This document shows, piece by piece, positions 1 through 8,815 of a DNA stretch of 28,017 nt. The notes under the pieces were generated by a model. The model was not told the origin of the DNA, searched no databases, and saw only the letters and a program-made list of their open reading frames with translations. Positions within the stretch are counted from its first letter, which is position 1; each line of letters starts with the position of its first letter. Location: positions 1-28,017 of the IMG/VR virus record IMGVR_UViG_3300025276_000167, one strand, 5' to 3'. The position numbers were made by a program, and so were the translations under genes. The DNA comes from a virus.

Positions 1-482
1 ACTGTATGTATGGAGGGGATAAGTTTAACTTCGTTACGCTTGCATGGCAGAACTCTTTCGGGGCTTGGGATTATCAATCTTTTAACCTACTACACCAAAG
101 AAGCACGGGAAGCATAGACCGCAAGACCTTTGAACAAGTGGCGGGCAATTGGGATACCGCAGACTCAGCCCAAGACTTTAACTACCGAGGTGACCAAGGG
201 GGAACGCGGATTTCTAAATTATCGGCTAACCAAGAGATGGTTGCAAATACCGACCTATTTAACGAAGATGAAGTTGATTTATTAGAAACCCTTTACATCT
301 CGCCCAACGTCTTTTTGATTGGGGCGTCTGGGTCTTCGATTACTCCTGTAGTAATTACAGACACCAACTTTGTAAGAAAAACAAACCTAAACGAAAGGGG
401 GCCTTTTACTTATCAAATAAAATTCAAGTACGCAAAAGAACGCCCTACGACTAAAGGGGGTACATTTCAAGGTTATTCATGA
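1..482 (+). CDS. Tail structural protein, C-terminal part (cut by window start)
   Basis: The frame is open from the window edge (first full codon at base 3) to a TGA at 480-482, so the true start lies outside. The segment carries the motif VTLAWQNSFGAWDYQSFNL, which I know from Bacteroidetes phage and prophage tail proteins, where a similar aromatic/Trp-Asn-Gly-Asp block lies in the C-terminal half. The TGA overlaps the next gene's ATG (ATGA), suggesting translational coupling. The gene cut at the other window edge (27554 onward) looks like the N-terminal half of the same family, so the two may be one gene in a circularly permuted genome. The exact structural role (tail tube, baseplate or tip) cannot be decided from sequence alone. 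Confidence 0.75.
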   Translation, partial: CMYGGDKFNFVTLAWQNSFGAWDYQSFNLLHQRSTGSIDRKTFEQVAGNWDTADSAQDFNYRGDQGGTRISKLSANQEMVANTDLFNEDEVDLLETLYISPNVFLIGASGSSITPVVITDTNFVRKTNLNERGPFTYQIKFKYAKERPTTKGGTFQGYS

Positions 483-3400
483 TTGAGCTTATAGCATACG
501 CACAAAAACCACAAGTCGCAAATGACTCAGTAGGTAAGCAGTTTGTCTTAGATGTGGCAAACCCTGGTTCGATTTCTTTAACCTACCAAGTTGGAAAGGG
601 TGACGAAGTTTTGGGGCGTTTTAGCCCTTTTACCCAGACCTTTCGATTGCCCTTTACAAATGTAAACACGCAATTCTTTGGACATTACTATGATGTTAAT
701 ATAGACCCCAAAGCGGTCAACAATGCGCAAGTGCCGCAATACAGTATCCACTACAAAGCGTATTGCGAAATACGTGTAGACGGCGTTCCAATTATTCAAG
801 GATCACTTCAATTAAAAAATATACATCTAAAGGCAGAAGAATTTGAAGTGGTGGTGTATGGCTTAGAGGCCGACCTATTCCAAGACATTAAAGACTTAAA
901 ATTAATAGACGCGTTTAAGAGTTCGGCGGGAGTGGTAGACATTAATTATGATGTACTAATGACTTCGGCTAATATAAAGTCTTCTTTTGATTTAAACAAT
1001 GACGTAACCGAAGGGGCTATTGATGCAGGCGTTGTTGTGTTTCCAATTATCGACTACGGACATACAGAGCCTTACAACTTCATTTTCTATAGAAGTGACG
1101 GTACAGGATTGGGTGGGTTAGCAACCCCAAACTATCTTCAACCGTGTGAGTTAAAACCGTCCTTTAATGTCAAACACTTATTTGAAAAGATAATAAACAA
1201 CGCAGGGTATTTTTTAGAGGATACACCTTTTTTAAATAGCACGGCTTTTACTAAGTTGTTTATGACGCTTGGTTCGGATAGGGCAAAAGTAGCTACAAGG
1301 GGAATACAAGGCGTACAAGCGGGGCGTACTGATAACGCGGTAATACAAACCTACACAAGTGCGGGAACGGGTGCAAATGACCCCGCATCCGTTGTGCCTT
1401 TAAATGTAGATTCTGGGCCTGGATTTGGAACACCCCCCAACCCTTCTTTACTTTACGATGAAGGTGACCACTACAACACAACCACGGCTTCTTTTATAGC
1501 CCCAAACGATGGTTTTTTTATTGGGGAAGTGTATGGCAGTTTTGACAGTAGCAATTGTATTACAGACTTCGGTGCAGAAGTTAGAGTTATCGCAAGAGGG
1601 GGAAGTATTGGGTCTAATAGTGGTGTTAGTGACGCGTCAGAATGGACTTCCTTGCCAGGCGCAAGCGGAACGGCTACGATATTAACTACAGTTTCCACTA
1701 CTTGGAGTGGATTTTTAGAAGCGGGGCAAGGTGTCAGGATGTTAGTTCAGGTTAGAGTTTTTGGCAGCGGGGCTATTCTTAAGCTTATGTCTTCGGGAAC
1801 TTATTTAATAGTGCAAGCGAGCCAAATGAATAACGGTTACGCAAGTATTCCGTACAATATGCCCGACATAAAACAGTCGGATTTCATCAAAGATTTAGCG
1901 GAACGATTTAACCTGTGCATCGTAAGCAATGCCGATAACCCTGCGATGCTGAGGATAGAACCTTGGCAAGATTACATTGACGATAAAGCACATAAAGACT
2001 GGACGCACAAATTAGACCTATCCCAAAGCCGCACCCTAAAAAGTACGGACACGTTAAAGAAGCAATTGATCCACTTCCACGACGCCGAAGACACCACCAA
2101 CATTAACACCAAGCAACAGGAACTTCTTGGGCATACATTGGGGGAATTTAGGCAAGAGATAGCAGGGGATTTTGTCGAAGGTACTTTAGAAAATAAAGCC
2201 ATCTTTGCACCTTTTAACGTCCAAAAGATTCCAAGGATTGACGGCGTAACAAGTGACGCAAGCGACTTTCTTGTGGCGCGGGAGTATTCACCAAATACCG
2301 AGGGCCCAGTATCGGACGCATCCCCAAAACTGTTTTATCATAACGGACTCAAAACTTTAGGGGCGCAAAATTCTTTCTTTATTGGTGAAACCGAATCTAC
2401 ATTTTACCCTTTGTGTTTACCGTTTTACAATGCGGGTAATACTATAGCAGTAGATTCCCCGATGCTTCTATGGGATTTTGCCGTACCCCCTTCTTTTTAC
2501 GGTCCTGTATTTGGAACTACCCCAAGCAACCAAGGCTATTTTGCAAGATACTACCAGCAGTTCTTATTGTCTATCTATGACGATGAAGCGCGGCTTATGG
2601 AGTGTAGTATGATGCTAAACCCTACGGATATTTTTAACTTCCGTTTTAATGATGAAATACAAATAGAGAACACCGCGTTCCGTGTTCTTAAAATCTCTAA
2701 CTATCAGCCTTTCGCAGATGTACCTTGTAAGGTTGAGCTGTTGAAGTTGGTAGAAAAACAACCATCTTTATACTTACCCGACGCAAACCAAGAATGTAAC
2801 TTAAATGTACAAGGTCTTTCCGCTAACGGTAACGTTATATTCGTAGACCCTACAACGGGAACGACTTCTTCGGGGACAGAAATATGTTGTACCGAAAATC
2901 ACTACTTTTGGAATGGTGACGATTGTCTTTGGAATACAGGCGGCGGCGGTGGGGGAGGTGGTAAGCCTACAAACAGTGACCCGAATTTAGAATGGGTACA
3001 ACCTAAAAACTATCTAACGGGTTCGGGTGGTTTTAATAGTATTATGAAGTCGGGTATTGTAGATGCAAACCCCATAATAGGGGAACATTCTATACGAGGC
3101 ATGAACGTAACAAGCCAAGCCCCATCTGTAAACAAAGAGTTTGTTTTCTATGCTACAACTTACGGAAGTGTTGCAAGGATAGCAACCGAAAACGGTGACG
3201 CAAGTCTAAACGGTAGCGGTAGTTTCAATCTACCCGAAGGGTTTATGGCTCGCTTTGTAGTTCGTGCGTTAACGATACAAACAGATTCGGGAACAACGAG
3301 TGGGGAATTTGGGGCGCAGTCGTTTAAGGTTTGGACTTTTATTGCCCGAAATGTAGGTGGAACAATTACAACGTCTGGAACGGAACAAACAGATTTTGCG

Positions 3401-3658
3401 CAAAGCAATGGCACAATAGGAACGCGAACGGTAAACGTAGCTTCTGCAAAAGGGCGTCCAGGTCAAAACACCAATAATGAAATGGGGCTTGCAATAGTGT
3501 TGACTGGAACGGCTGACACGGTTATAGCTTGGCATTTGGATTGCTCTGCCACCTTTATAGACTTATCGAGTTATGCGGCTTTCAATTCCGACTTAATCTT
3601 ATTGGAAAATATGGGATACTTAGAAACCGAAAACGGGGATTTCTTACAACAAAACTAA
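479..3658 (+). CDS. Large distal tail / tail-tip protein
   Basis: 1059 residues. The N-terminal about 150 residues contain the block GRFSPFTQTFRLPFTNVN followed by FFGHYYDV, a signature I associate with Bacteroidetes phage and prophage minor tail/baseplate proteins. The middle is long and mixed in composition. A poly-glycine tract at about residue 820-830 (bases 2938-2963) separates it from a Ser/Thr/Gly-rich C-terminal domain of about 230 residues, which looks like an added binding domain. The ATG at 479 overlaps the previous stop. Inference: it sits at the tail tip and the region after the Gly linker contacts the host surface. Family membership is fairly secure; the fine role is not. Confidence 0.75.
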   Translation: MIELIAYAQKPQVANDSVGKQFVLDVANPGSISLTYQVGKGDEVLGRFSPFTQTFRLPFTNVNTQFFGHYYDVNIDPKAVNNAQVPQYSIHYKAYCEIRVDGVPIIQGSLQLKNIHLKAEEFEVVVYGLEADLFQDIKDLKLIDAFKSSAGVVDINYDVLMTSANIKSSFDLNNDVTEGAIDAGVVVFPIIDYGHTEPYNFIFYRSDGTGLGGLATPNYLQPCELKPSFNVKHLFEKIINNAGYFLEDTPFLNSTAFTKLFMTLGSDRAKVATRGIQGVQAGRTDNAVIQTYTSAGTGANDPASVVPLNVDSGPGFGTPPNPSLLYDEGDHYNTTTASFIAPNDGFFIGEVYGSFDSSNCITDFGAEVRVIARGGSIGSNSGVSDASEWTSLPGASGTATILTTVSTTWSGFLEAGQGVRMLVQVRVFGSGAILKLMSSGTYLIVQASQMNNGYASIPYNMPDIKQSDFIKDLAERFNLCIVSNADNPAMLRIEPWQDYIDDKAHKDWTHKLDLSQSRTLKSTDTLKKQLIHFHDAEDTTNINTKQQELLGHTLGEFRQEIAGDFVEGTLENKAIFAPFNVQKIPRIDGVTSDASDFLVAREYSPNTEGPVSDASPKLFYHNGLKTLGAQNSFFIGETESTFYPLCLPFYNAGNTIAVDSPMLLWDFAVPPSFYGPVFGTTPSNQGYFARYYQQFLLSIYDDEARLMECSMMLNPTDIFNFRFNDEIQIENTAFRVLKISNYQPFADVPCKVELLKLVEKQPSLYLPDANQECNLNVQGLSANGNVIFVDPTTGTTSSGTEICCTENHYFWNGDDCLWNTGGGGGGGGKPTNSDPNLEWVQPKNYLTGSGGFNSIMKSGIVDANPIIGEHSIRGMNVTSQAPSVNKEFVFYATTYGSVARIATENGDASLNGSGSFNLPEGFMARFVVRALTIQTDSGTTSGEFGAQSFKVWTFIARNVGGTITTSGTEQTDFAQSNGTIGTRTVNVASAKGRPGQNTNNEMGLAIVLTGTADTVIAWHLDCSATFIDLSSYAAFNSDLILLENMGYLETENGDFLQQN

Positions 3659-3659
3659 C

Positions 3660-3839
3660 ATGATAAAATACATCGATAACGTAGGCAAAGCGATCCCAAA
3701 CATTTTAAAGATGGCGCAGACTAAAGAAGTAATCCGCGATACATACGGCCTTGTTTTATATGGTTACTATGAAGACACGGGAATACGTGGGTTTTTTAAG
3801 AAAGTTAAACAAGGACTAAAGGCGCGACGCAATGGCTGA
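3660..3839 (+). CDS. Small hypothetical protein upstream of tape measure
   Basis: 59 residues, beginning MIKYIDNVGKAIPN and ending in a basic tail (KKVKQGLKARRNG). It starts 1 base after the preceding stop and overlaps the tape-measure start by 8 bases, so it fits a translated link in the tail operon. The central stretch LVLYGYYEDTGIRGFF is hydrophobic and aromatic but too broken for a convincing membrane helix. I do not recognise the family. Its place between the distal tail gene and the tape measure suggests a tail assembly role, by context only. Confidence 0.6.
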   Translation: MIKYIDNVGKAIPNILKMAQTKEVIRDTYGLVLYGYYEDTGIRGFFKKVKQGLKARRNG

Positions 3840-5502
3840 TAAAATAGAAGTAGGGGTTATAATAAAGGGCGCAGACGCTGCCACTAATCAGATAAACAAA
3901 GTAGATAGCTCGACAAAGGCTTTAAGTGGCAATATTAACATGGCTACGTCTTCACTTGACAAGATGACGGGCGGGGCTATTTCCGCATTCAGAGGTATTG
4001 CAAGCGGTGTAAAGACAGGTATTGCAGGGATGAAGGGTTTTAAAATTGCGTTAGCTTCAACAGGGATAGGCTTGCTTGTTGTGGCTATGGGTTCGCTTGT
4101 GGCGTTTTTTACCAAAACCCAAAGAGGCGCAGAGATGTTAGAAATTGCAACCGCATCTTTAGGGGTAATCTTTGATAAATTAGTTGATGTTGCTTCAAGT
4201 ATGGGGGAAACCTTAATGGGGGTTTTTACTAACCCGATGGAGGCCATAAAAGGAATCGGAGGTGCTATAGAAACTTTTGTTATGGATAAGGTTAGTAAGT
4301 TAATGTCTGGTCTTGGCTTATTAGGTTCTGCGTTTAAGAAACTTTTTGAAAGAGATTTTTCTGGTGCGATGGCTGATGGTGCTGCGGGGGTTTTGAAATT
4401 AAACCAGGCTTTAAACCCAATGGTAATAGTTGGGGAGTTAGTAGTGGAAACAGTAACAAATATTGCGGGAGGTGTTAAAGAAATGGTGGGCGAAATTACC
4501 GAGGCAGTAAGCGCGGTAGATTTATTGGCAAACCGTTCTATTCAGCTACGCAAAGACCAACGCGACTTGGCTTTAGGATTTGCCGAAGGACGTGCGCAGA
4601 TAAAAGAGTACAACTTAATCGCAGAGGATGTCACGCAAACTTTAGAAGATAGGTTAGTAGCAGCGCAAAAGGCTATAGATATTGAAAAGACTTTGATGTC
4701 TGAACGCCAAAGGTTAGCGCAAGAAGAAGTAGATATTCAAAAAGGTAATATGGCTTTAACTGAATCGACCGAAGCCGATAAACAAAAGCTTGTAGACTTA
4801 GAAGTTGCGTTAATAAATATCCGTACCGAATCGGCAGAGATGCAAACGACTTTAGGTAACAAATTAAACATCATAAACGCCCAAGCCGCAGCAGAAAAAG
4901 CCGCAGATATGCAAGCCTTTTTAGATGACTTGGACGCACAAGGAAAAGCCGAAGAAGATGCGAAGCTAAAACGTTTAGCAGATTTAAAGATTTTAAGAGA
5001 TGCGGAAAAAGCAACCGCACAAGCGGTAAGGACGGCAAGGCTTGGGATTGTTTCTGCGGGATTTGACGCCTTGAAGTCTATGGCTAAAACCGAAGAAGGA
5101 CAGAAAAAATTAGCCATAGCGCAAATCTTAGTTAACCAAGGTATCGCCTTATCTAACGCTATTGCGGGAGCGCAAGCGTCAGCGTTAGGAACTGGACCAG
5201 GTGCGGTTTTTACTGCGCCAGGTTTTACGGCTTCTTTGGTCGGAATGGTTCTTAGTTCTTTTGCATCTATTAAGGGGATAATGAATCAGGCGGGCGCAGC
5301 GACGTCAGGACTTGAAACTTCGATACCAACTGGAGGCGGCGGTGGTGGCGGTGCGGGCGTACAATTAGCACTAACCCCAACACTTGAATCTTTTGGGGAA
5401 GGAACACTACAACTACCCGCCGTGCAAGCCTTTATATTACAAAACGATATTGCAGATGCAGGCGCATTACAAGCGGAACTACAGGCACAATCGTCTCTAT
5501 AA
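3832..5502 (+). CDS. Tail tape measure protein
   Basis: 556 residues. An Ala/Gly/Ser-rich N-terminal region contains the hydrophobic segment FKIALASTGIGLLVVAMGSL (about residues 69-88), typical of Bacteroidetes phage tape measures. A long charged, heptad-like Ala/Glu/Lys/Gln-rich stretch (about 225-410) is probably coiled coil, followed by another hydrophobic Ala/Gly segment (about 430-490) and a poly-Gly tract at about residues 500-510. Tape measures set tail length and often help DNA entry; 556 residues would imply a rather short tail if the usual proportionality holds. It sits directly after the tail-tip gene, whereas in most siphoviruses the tape measure precedes the tip genes. Confidence 0.85.
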   Translation: MADKIEVGVIIKGADAATNQINKVDSSTKALSGNINMATSSLDKMTGGAISAFRGIASGVKTGIAGMKGFKIALASTGIGLLVVAMGSLVAFFTKTQRGAEMLEIATASLGVIFDKLVDVASSMGETLMGVFTNPMEAIKGIGGAIETFVMDKVSKLMSGLGLLGSAFKKLFERDFSGAMADGAAGVLKLNQALNPMVIVGELVVETVTNIAGGVKEMVGEITEAVSAVDLLANRSIQLRKDQRDLALGFAEGRAQIKEYNLIAEDVTQTLEDRLVAAQKAIDIEKTLMSERQRLAQEEVDIQKGNMALTESTEADKQKLVDLEVALINIRTESAEMQTTLGNKLNIINAQAAAEKAADMQAFLDDLDAQGKAEEDAKLKRLADLKILRDAEKATAQAVRTARLGIVSAGFDALKSMAKTEEGQKKLAIAQILVNQGIALSNAIAGAQASALGTGPGAVFTAPGFTASLVGMVLSSFASIKGIMNQAGAATSGLETSIPTGGGGGGGAGVQLALTPTLESFGEGTLQLPAVQAFILQNDIADAGALQAELQAQSSL

Positions 5503-5535
5503 ATAAACAATATAACAAAGGACATTTTTAAAGAT

Positions 5536-6393
5536 ATGAGAAAGCAAGTAGAACTTTTAATAGACGAAACCGAAGAACTTACAGGAATCGAAGCGGTTAG
5601 CCTTGTGCGCTTTCCTGCCATAGAAACCGATTTCGTTTACCTATCGGCGGTAAAGGATAATAAGATGGCCTTTGCCATGGATGAAGACAAAAGGCTTTTA
5701 GTCGGCCCCGCTTTAATCCCGAATAAATTGATCCTTCGACTCGACGAAAACGACCAAGAGTACGACGTGTTCTTCTCTAAAGAAACGGTACGCCACGCGA
5801 TGGAGTTATTTATGCGCGAAGCAAGAACCAACGAACACACCTTAGAACACAATAGTAAAATCGAAGGCGTGACCGTGGTTGAGTCTTGGGTAATCGAAGA
5901 TTCTTCAAAAGACAAAAGTGCGCTTTATGGTTTTGACTTACCTGTTGGGAGTTGGATGCTATCCGTAAAAGTCAACAATTCCGACGTATGGGAAAAGGTA
6001 AAATCTAAAGAAGTTAGAGGCTTTTCGATTGAAGGTTTTTTCTCGGACAGAATTGTTGAAATGACCAAAGGCAAACTTTGCAAAAACTGCCCCGAAGACG
6101 AAGCAATTATTTCAGAGTTAAAATCTATCCTATTGGACGAGGTACAACCCACGGCGTTTTTAAACGGCCAACCGCTATTTAAGAAATCACAAGACGCACA
6201 ACTTTGGGGTGAAATGTTTTATAACGTTACGGGGTATCGAACTTTACAACTAAACGGGCAGACGTTATTTTCAGCCAAAGAAAGTTTAGAGTCTTACCCA
6301 TGGGATGAGTGTATTGCAGACCAGATAGCCGAGTACGGTTCTAAGGAAACCGCAGAAAAAATTTGTGGAATGATAAAGCGCAAATACGGTTGA
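5536..6393 (+). CDS. XkdF-like capsid maturation serine protease
   Basis: 285 residues. The core (about 45-170) matches the XkdF-like prohead protease pattern: a LEHN block with likely catalytic His105, then VESWVIEDSSKDKSALYGF, the GSWMLSVKV strand, VWEKVKSKEVRGFSIEG with likely catalytic Ser164. The C-terminal about 30 residues (YPWDECIADQIAEYGSKETA, ending KICGMIKRKYG) form a small Cys/Trp tail that I recall on Bacteroidetes phage structural and protease proteins. It lies immediately upstream of an acidic scaffold and the major capsid gene, as expected for a protease that clears scaffold from the prohead. The catalytic assignment is by pattern, not alignment. Confidence 0.85.
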   Translation: MRKQVELLIDETEELTGIEAVSLVRFPAIETDFVYLSAVKDNKMAFAMDEDKRLLVGPALIPNKLILRLDENDQEYDVFFSKETVRHAMELFMREARTNEHTLEHNSKIEGVTVVESWVIEDSSKDKSALYGFDLPVGSWMLSVKVNNSDVWEKVKSKEVRGFSIEGFFSDRIVEMTKGKLCKNCPEDEAIISELKSILLDEVQPTAFLNGQPLFKKSQDAQLWGEMFYNVTGYRTLQLNGQTLFSAKESLESYPWDECIADQIAEYGSKETAEKICGMIKRKYG

Positions 6394-6444
6394 AAATAAA
6401 CAACCAAGAAAAACTTATATGTTTTAACGAATAATTATCTCAAC

Positions 6445-7137
6445 ATGACAACTATAGAAAAAATTCGCGAAGTTATGGGGCTACCCAAAACGAAGCTCTA
6501 TGCCGAAGGTCGCTTAGACGATGGGCGTGTAATTGTAACGGAAGCCGAATCCTGGGATGTAGGTGTAGAAGTTCGTATTTTAGATGACGGCGGGAACGCG
6601 TCTGTCTTGGATGCGGGAACTTACACACTCGAAGACGGTACGGAAGTAGTCGTTAACGAAGATTCCCGACTTGCTTCTTTAGGCAATGATGAAATCGAAG
6701 TAGAAGTTGAAATGGAAGTAGAACTTGAAACGATCCCCGAAGCTGAAGAAGAAGGCTACCGCGATGGAATCGATGACGAAAAAGAAGACGTTCGCGAAGA
6801 TATGGATTACGAGAAAGTTCGTAAAGCATTGAACGAAGGATTCCCCGACCTTGAAGAAAGTGTAGTAGATGCGATTGCAGAAGTAGTAGCAAGTATCTAT
6901 TCGCCCGAAGTAGAGATAGAAATGGAAGCCGAAGAAACCAAAGAAGATATTTCTCAGGTTTTAGAAGAAGCCTTTGCATCTATCAGTAAAAGACTCGAAG
7001 CATTAGAAGACGCACCCGCATCAAAGGGGGTGACTCATTCACCAAATAAACTTTCTGCGCAGCACAAACAGAAAGACCTAATTAACTTAAACGGAGTAGA
7101 CCGTGCGCTACACATTATACAAAATTCACAAAGATGA
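6445..7137 (+). CDS. Acidic capsid scaffold-like protein
   Basis: 230 residues, very rich in Glu and Asp. The N-terminal half (about 20-75) is a short beta-type segment with a repeated 'dG..v...' pattern (GRLDDGRVIVTEAESWDVGV), followed by an acidic, low-complexity middle (about 80-125) and a predicted helical/coiled-coil C-terminal region (about 165-205). This composition and its position between protease and major capsid gene match scaffolding proteins of flavobacterial phages. Its TGA overlaps the capsid ATG (ATGA at 7134). The 51-base gap upstream contains a possible weak promoter (see rejected items). Confidence 0.75.
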   Translation: MTTIEKIREVMGLPKTKLYAEGRLDDGRVIVTEAESWDVGVEVRILDDGGNASVLDAGTYTLEDGTEVVVNEDSRLASLGNDEIEVEVEMEVELETIPEAEEEGYRDGIDDEKEDVREDMDYEKVRKALNEGFPDLEESVVDAIAEVVASIYSPEVEIEMEAEETKEDISQVLEEAFASISKRLEALEDAPASKGVTHSPNKLSAQHKQKDLINLNGVDRALHIIQNSQR

Positions 7138-8102
7138 ATAACTTATCTAAGAAGTACGACTTCGACATTCAGGTAGGAGCTAACACCTACGCGGGTGAGT
7201 TGGCCCTGCCATACGTAACCGCCGCGCTTCTTGGTGCGGAAACAATCGCAAAAGGACGATGTAGACTACTGGAAGGAATCGTTGACAAGGCGGTAATTTC
7301 TGGTCTATCTACAGGGGATACTTTACAAGCTGCTACTTGTAGCTTTGCAGGCGGCGCAAATGTTACATTAACCGAGCAAGTTCTTGACCAAACAGACTTA
7401 GCAGTAATGGAAGAAGTATGTCGTAAGACTATGTTTCCTACATGGGTTGCTGCTAACGGACGTATGCAACGCAACGGCGATTTACCTGTAGACTTTACAG
7501 ACTTTCTTTTAGGGGCAGTAGCAGAAAGAACTGGTACAAGTGTAGAAAACGCAATTTGGCAGAGTTCAGGCATCTTCGGAGTAGGTTTCCTTTCTAACGA
7601 TGGAACTATTGACGAAGCAGGTATCGACGCATCGGCTTGTAAAGATTTTATTGAGCATGGCACAGGCGCACCCGCTTGGACAAATGCAAATATTTTAGGT
7701 CACATGAGTGGCGTATTTGATGCGGCACAAGCAGTTCCAGGCATACTTCAAAAGCCTGGTTGTGGATTCTATCTTTCTTATGAAGCGTATGCTTTCTACT
7801 TGCAAGCTATGGCAGTACAAAACACAGGCCCAGGTTTTAACCAGTCTATGGACGGTGCGACTTACTTAGGCTACCCAGTATACGCTACTGCAGGTATTCC
7901 TAACGCGGTTGATGTGATGGTATTTACTTACCCAGACAACTTAGTTGTCGGAGTGAATAGCTACACCCCAGACATTTCTACTTCTTTAATTCCAACTTAT
8001 CAATACGATGGTTCTGACAATGTTAGAATCTCTATGAGGTTTGCTATAGGAGTTCAGACAGGAGTAGCGGGGGATGGTGTTGTAGGATTCAACTTCACAT
8101 AG
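7134..8102 (+). CDS. Major capsid protein
   Basis: 322 residues, a typical size for a HK97-fold capsid protein. The N-terminal stretch YDFDIQVGANTYAGELALPY and the middle FTDFLLGAVAERTGTSVENA with IWQSSG resemble capsid proteins of Bacteroidetes phages, in which a 'va.....E..iwqg' block lies near the spine helix. The protease-scaffold-this gene order also argues for it. Its ATG overlaps the scaffold stop. Codon use is clean and the protein lacks the low-complexity tracts of neighbouring structural genes. It assembles the icosahedral head shell. Confidence 0.85.
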   Translation: MNNLSKKYDFDIQVGANTYAGELALPYVTAALLGAETIAKGRCRLLEGIVDKAVISGLSTGDTLQAATCSFAGGANVTLTEQVLDQTDLAVMEEVCRKTMFPTWVAANGRMQRNGDLPVDFTDFLLGAVAERTGTSVENAIWQSSGIFGVGFLSNDGTIDEAGIDASACKDFIEHGTGAPAWTNANILGHMSGVFDAAQAVPGILQKPGCGFYLSYEAYAFYLQAMAVQNTGPGFNQSMDGATYLGYPVYATAGIPNAVDVMVFTYPDNLVVGVNSYTPDISTSLIPTYQYDGSDNVRISMRFAIGVQTGVAGDGVVGFNFT

Positions 8103-8106
8103 ACTG

Positions 8107-8721
8107 ATGCCCTGCCTCATTAGTGCCGCACGGGGTATAGATTGCCGTGATGCCATAGGTGGTTTAAAGGCCATCTTCTTCTGTAGTAGTTACTCCGCCA
8201 ATATCCTTGCTTCGGCAACGGTAGCGGCAACGGATTACACTATCACAGACGCTGATTTTGTCGACTGGGATATTGCAGGAACGCCAACAAATGCAAAAGT
8301 TACTGTTTACAAATACAACCTTGTGACGGATCTATCTTCTTTCAGCGTAGCCGTCGAAGCCGATAAAGCTACGGGGTCTGTAATGTGGAATCAAACTTTA
8401 GACGTTGTACTTCATAAAGTAGTAGCCGCAGATTTGTTCCAACTTGGGCTTATTAGTAAGAACCGTGCACAGATATGGGTGCAAGATTCTAACGATAACG
8501 TCTTTTTAATGGGAATTTCTGACGGGTGTTACCTTACAGGAGGCGATACTATCTCAACAGGTGCTAACCGTTCAGACATGAATGGGCTAACTCTTAACTT
8601 TACGGCCAAAGAGCAAAACCCAATCTACACAATCCCCGCTTCTGCGGGAGTTGGAACTGCGGGTTATCCATTCGACGGTTTAGACGATGAAGCAGGCCTC
8701 GAAATTATCGTAGCTGCTTAA
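8107..8721 (+). CDS. Conserved virion protein next to capsid gene (possible tail tube or head decoration)
   Basis: 204 residues, starting MPCLISAARGIDCRDAIGG 4 bases after the capsid stop. The N-terminal Cys/Arg/Asp pattern (CRDAIGGLKAIFF) and the later block MGISDGCYLTGGDTISTG followed by RSDMNGLTLNFTAKE are familiar to me from proteins encoded just after capsid genes in Bacteroidetes phages. The 'D.NG..lt..a.e..P' ending is reminiscent of tail tube proteins, but I cannot exclude a decoration protein. It is the last gene before a strong terminator, so it is probably made at high level from the same transcript as the capsid protein. Confidence 0.65.
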   Translation: MPCLISAARGIDCRDAIGGLKAIFFCSSYSANILASATVAATDYTITDADFVDWDIAGTPTNAKVTVYKYNLVTDLSSFSVAVEADKATGSVMWNQTLDVVLHKVVAADLFQLGLISKNRAQIWVQDSNDNVFLMGISDGCYLTGGDTISTGANRSDMNGLTLNFTAKEQNPIYTIPASAGVGTAGYPFDGLDDEAGLEIIVAA

Positions 8722-8746
8722 TCTTTTAAGAGAATAATACGAAACT

Positions 8747-8779
8747 GGGAGGGTGGCAATGCGCTATCCTCCCTTTTTT
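8747..8779 (+). terminator. Strong Rho-independent terminator after capsid cluster
   Basis: An 11-bp stem (8747-8757 with 8763-8773, two G-T pairs) closes a 5-base loop and is followed directly by six T (8774-8779). It lies 26 bases after the stop of the 204-residue virion gene and 36 bases before the adhesin start, so it should end or attenuate head-gene transcripts. Confidence 0.85.
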
Positions 8780-8815
8780 ATTTAAACAAATCCCTTACCC
8801 TTATATTGTACATAG

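Noticed and set aside
3888-5117. Antisense ORFs (119 and 126 residues) in the tape measure gene
   Set aside because: Ala/Ser-rich shadows of the Ala/Glu-rich tape measure, without motifs.
6390-6425. Possible promoter before the scaffold gene (TTG at 6390 and TATGTTTT at 6418)
   Set aside because: One mismatch in the -7 box and a 25-base spacer, too long; in the middle of an apparent operon.
7187-7663. 158-residue antisense ORF inside the capsid gene
   Set aside because: It lies fully antisense to a clear major capsid gene, has low-complexity Ser/Pro/Arg composition and no recognisable motif.
8802-8815. Possible -7 box (TATATTGTAC) just before the adhesin
   Set aside because: It does not match TAnnTTTG and has no -33 partner; a promoter is needed after the terminator but I cannot place it.
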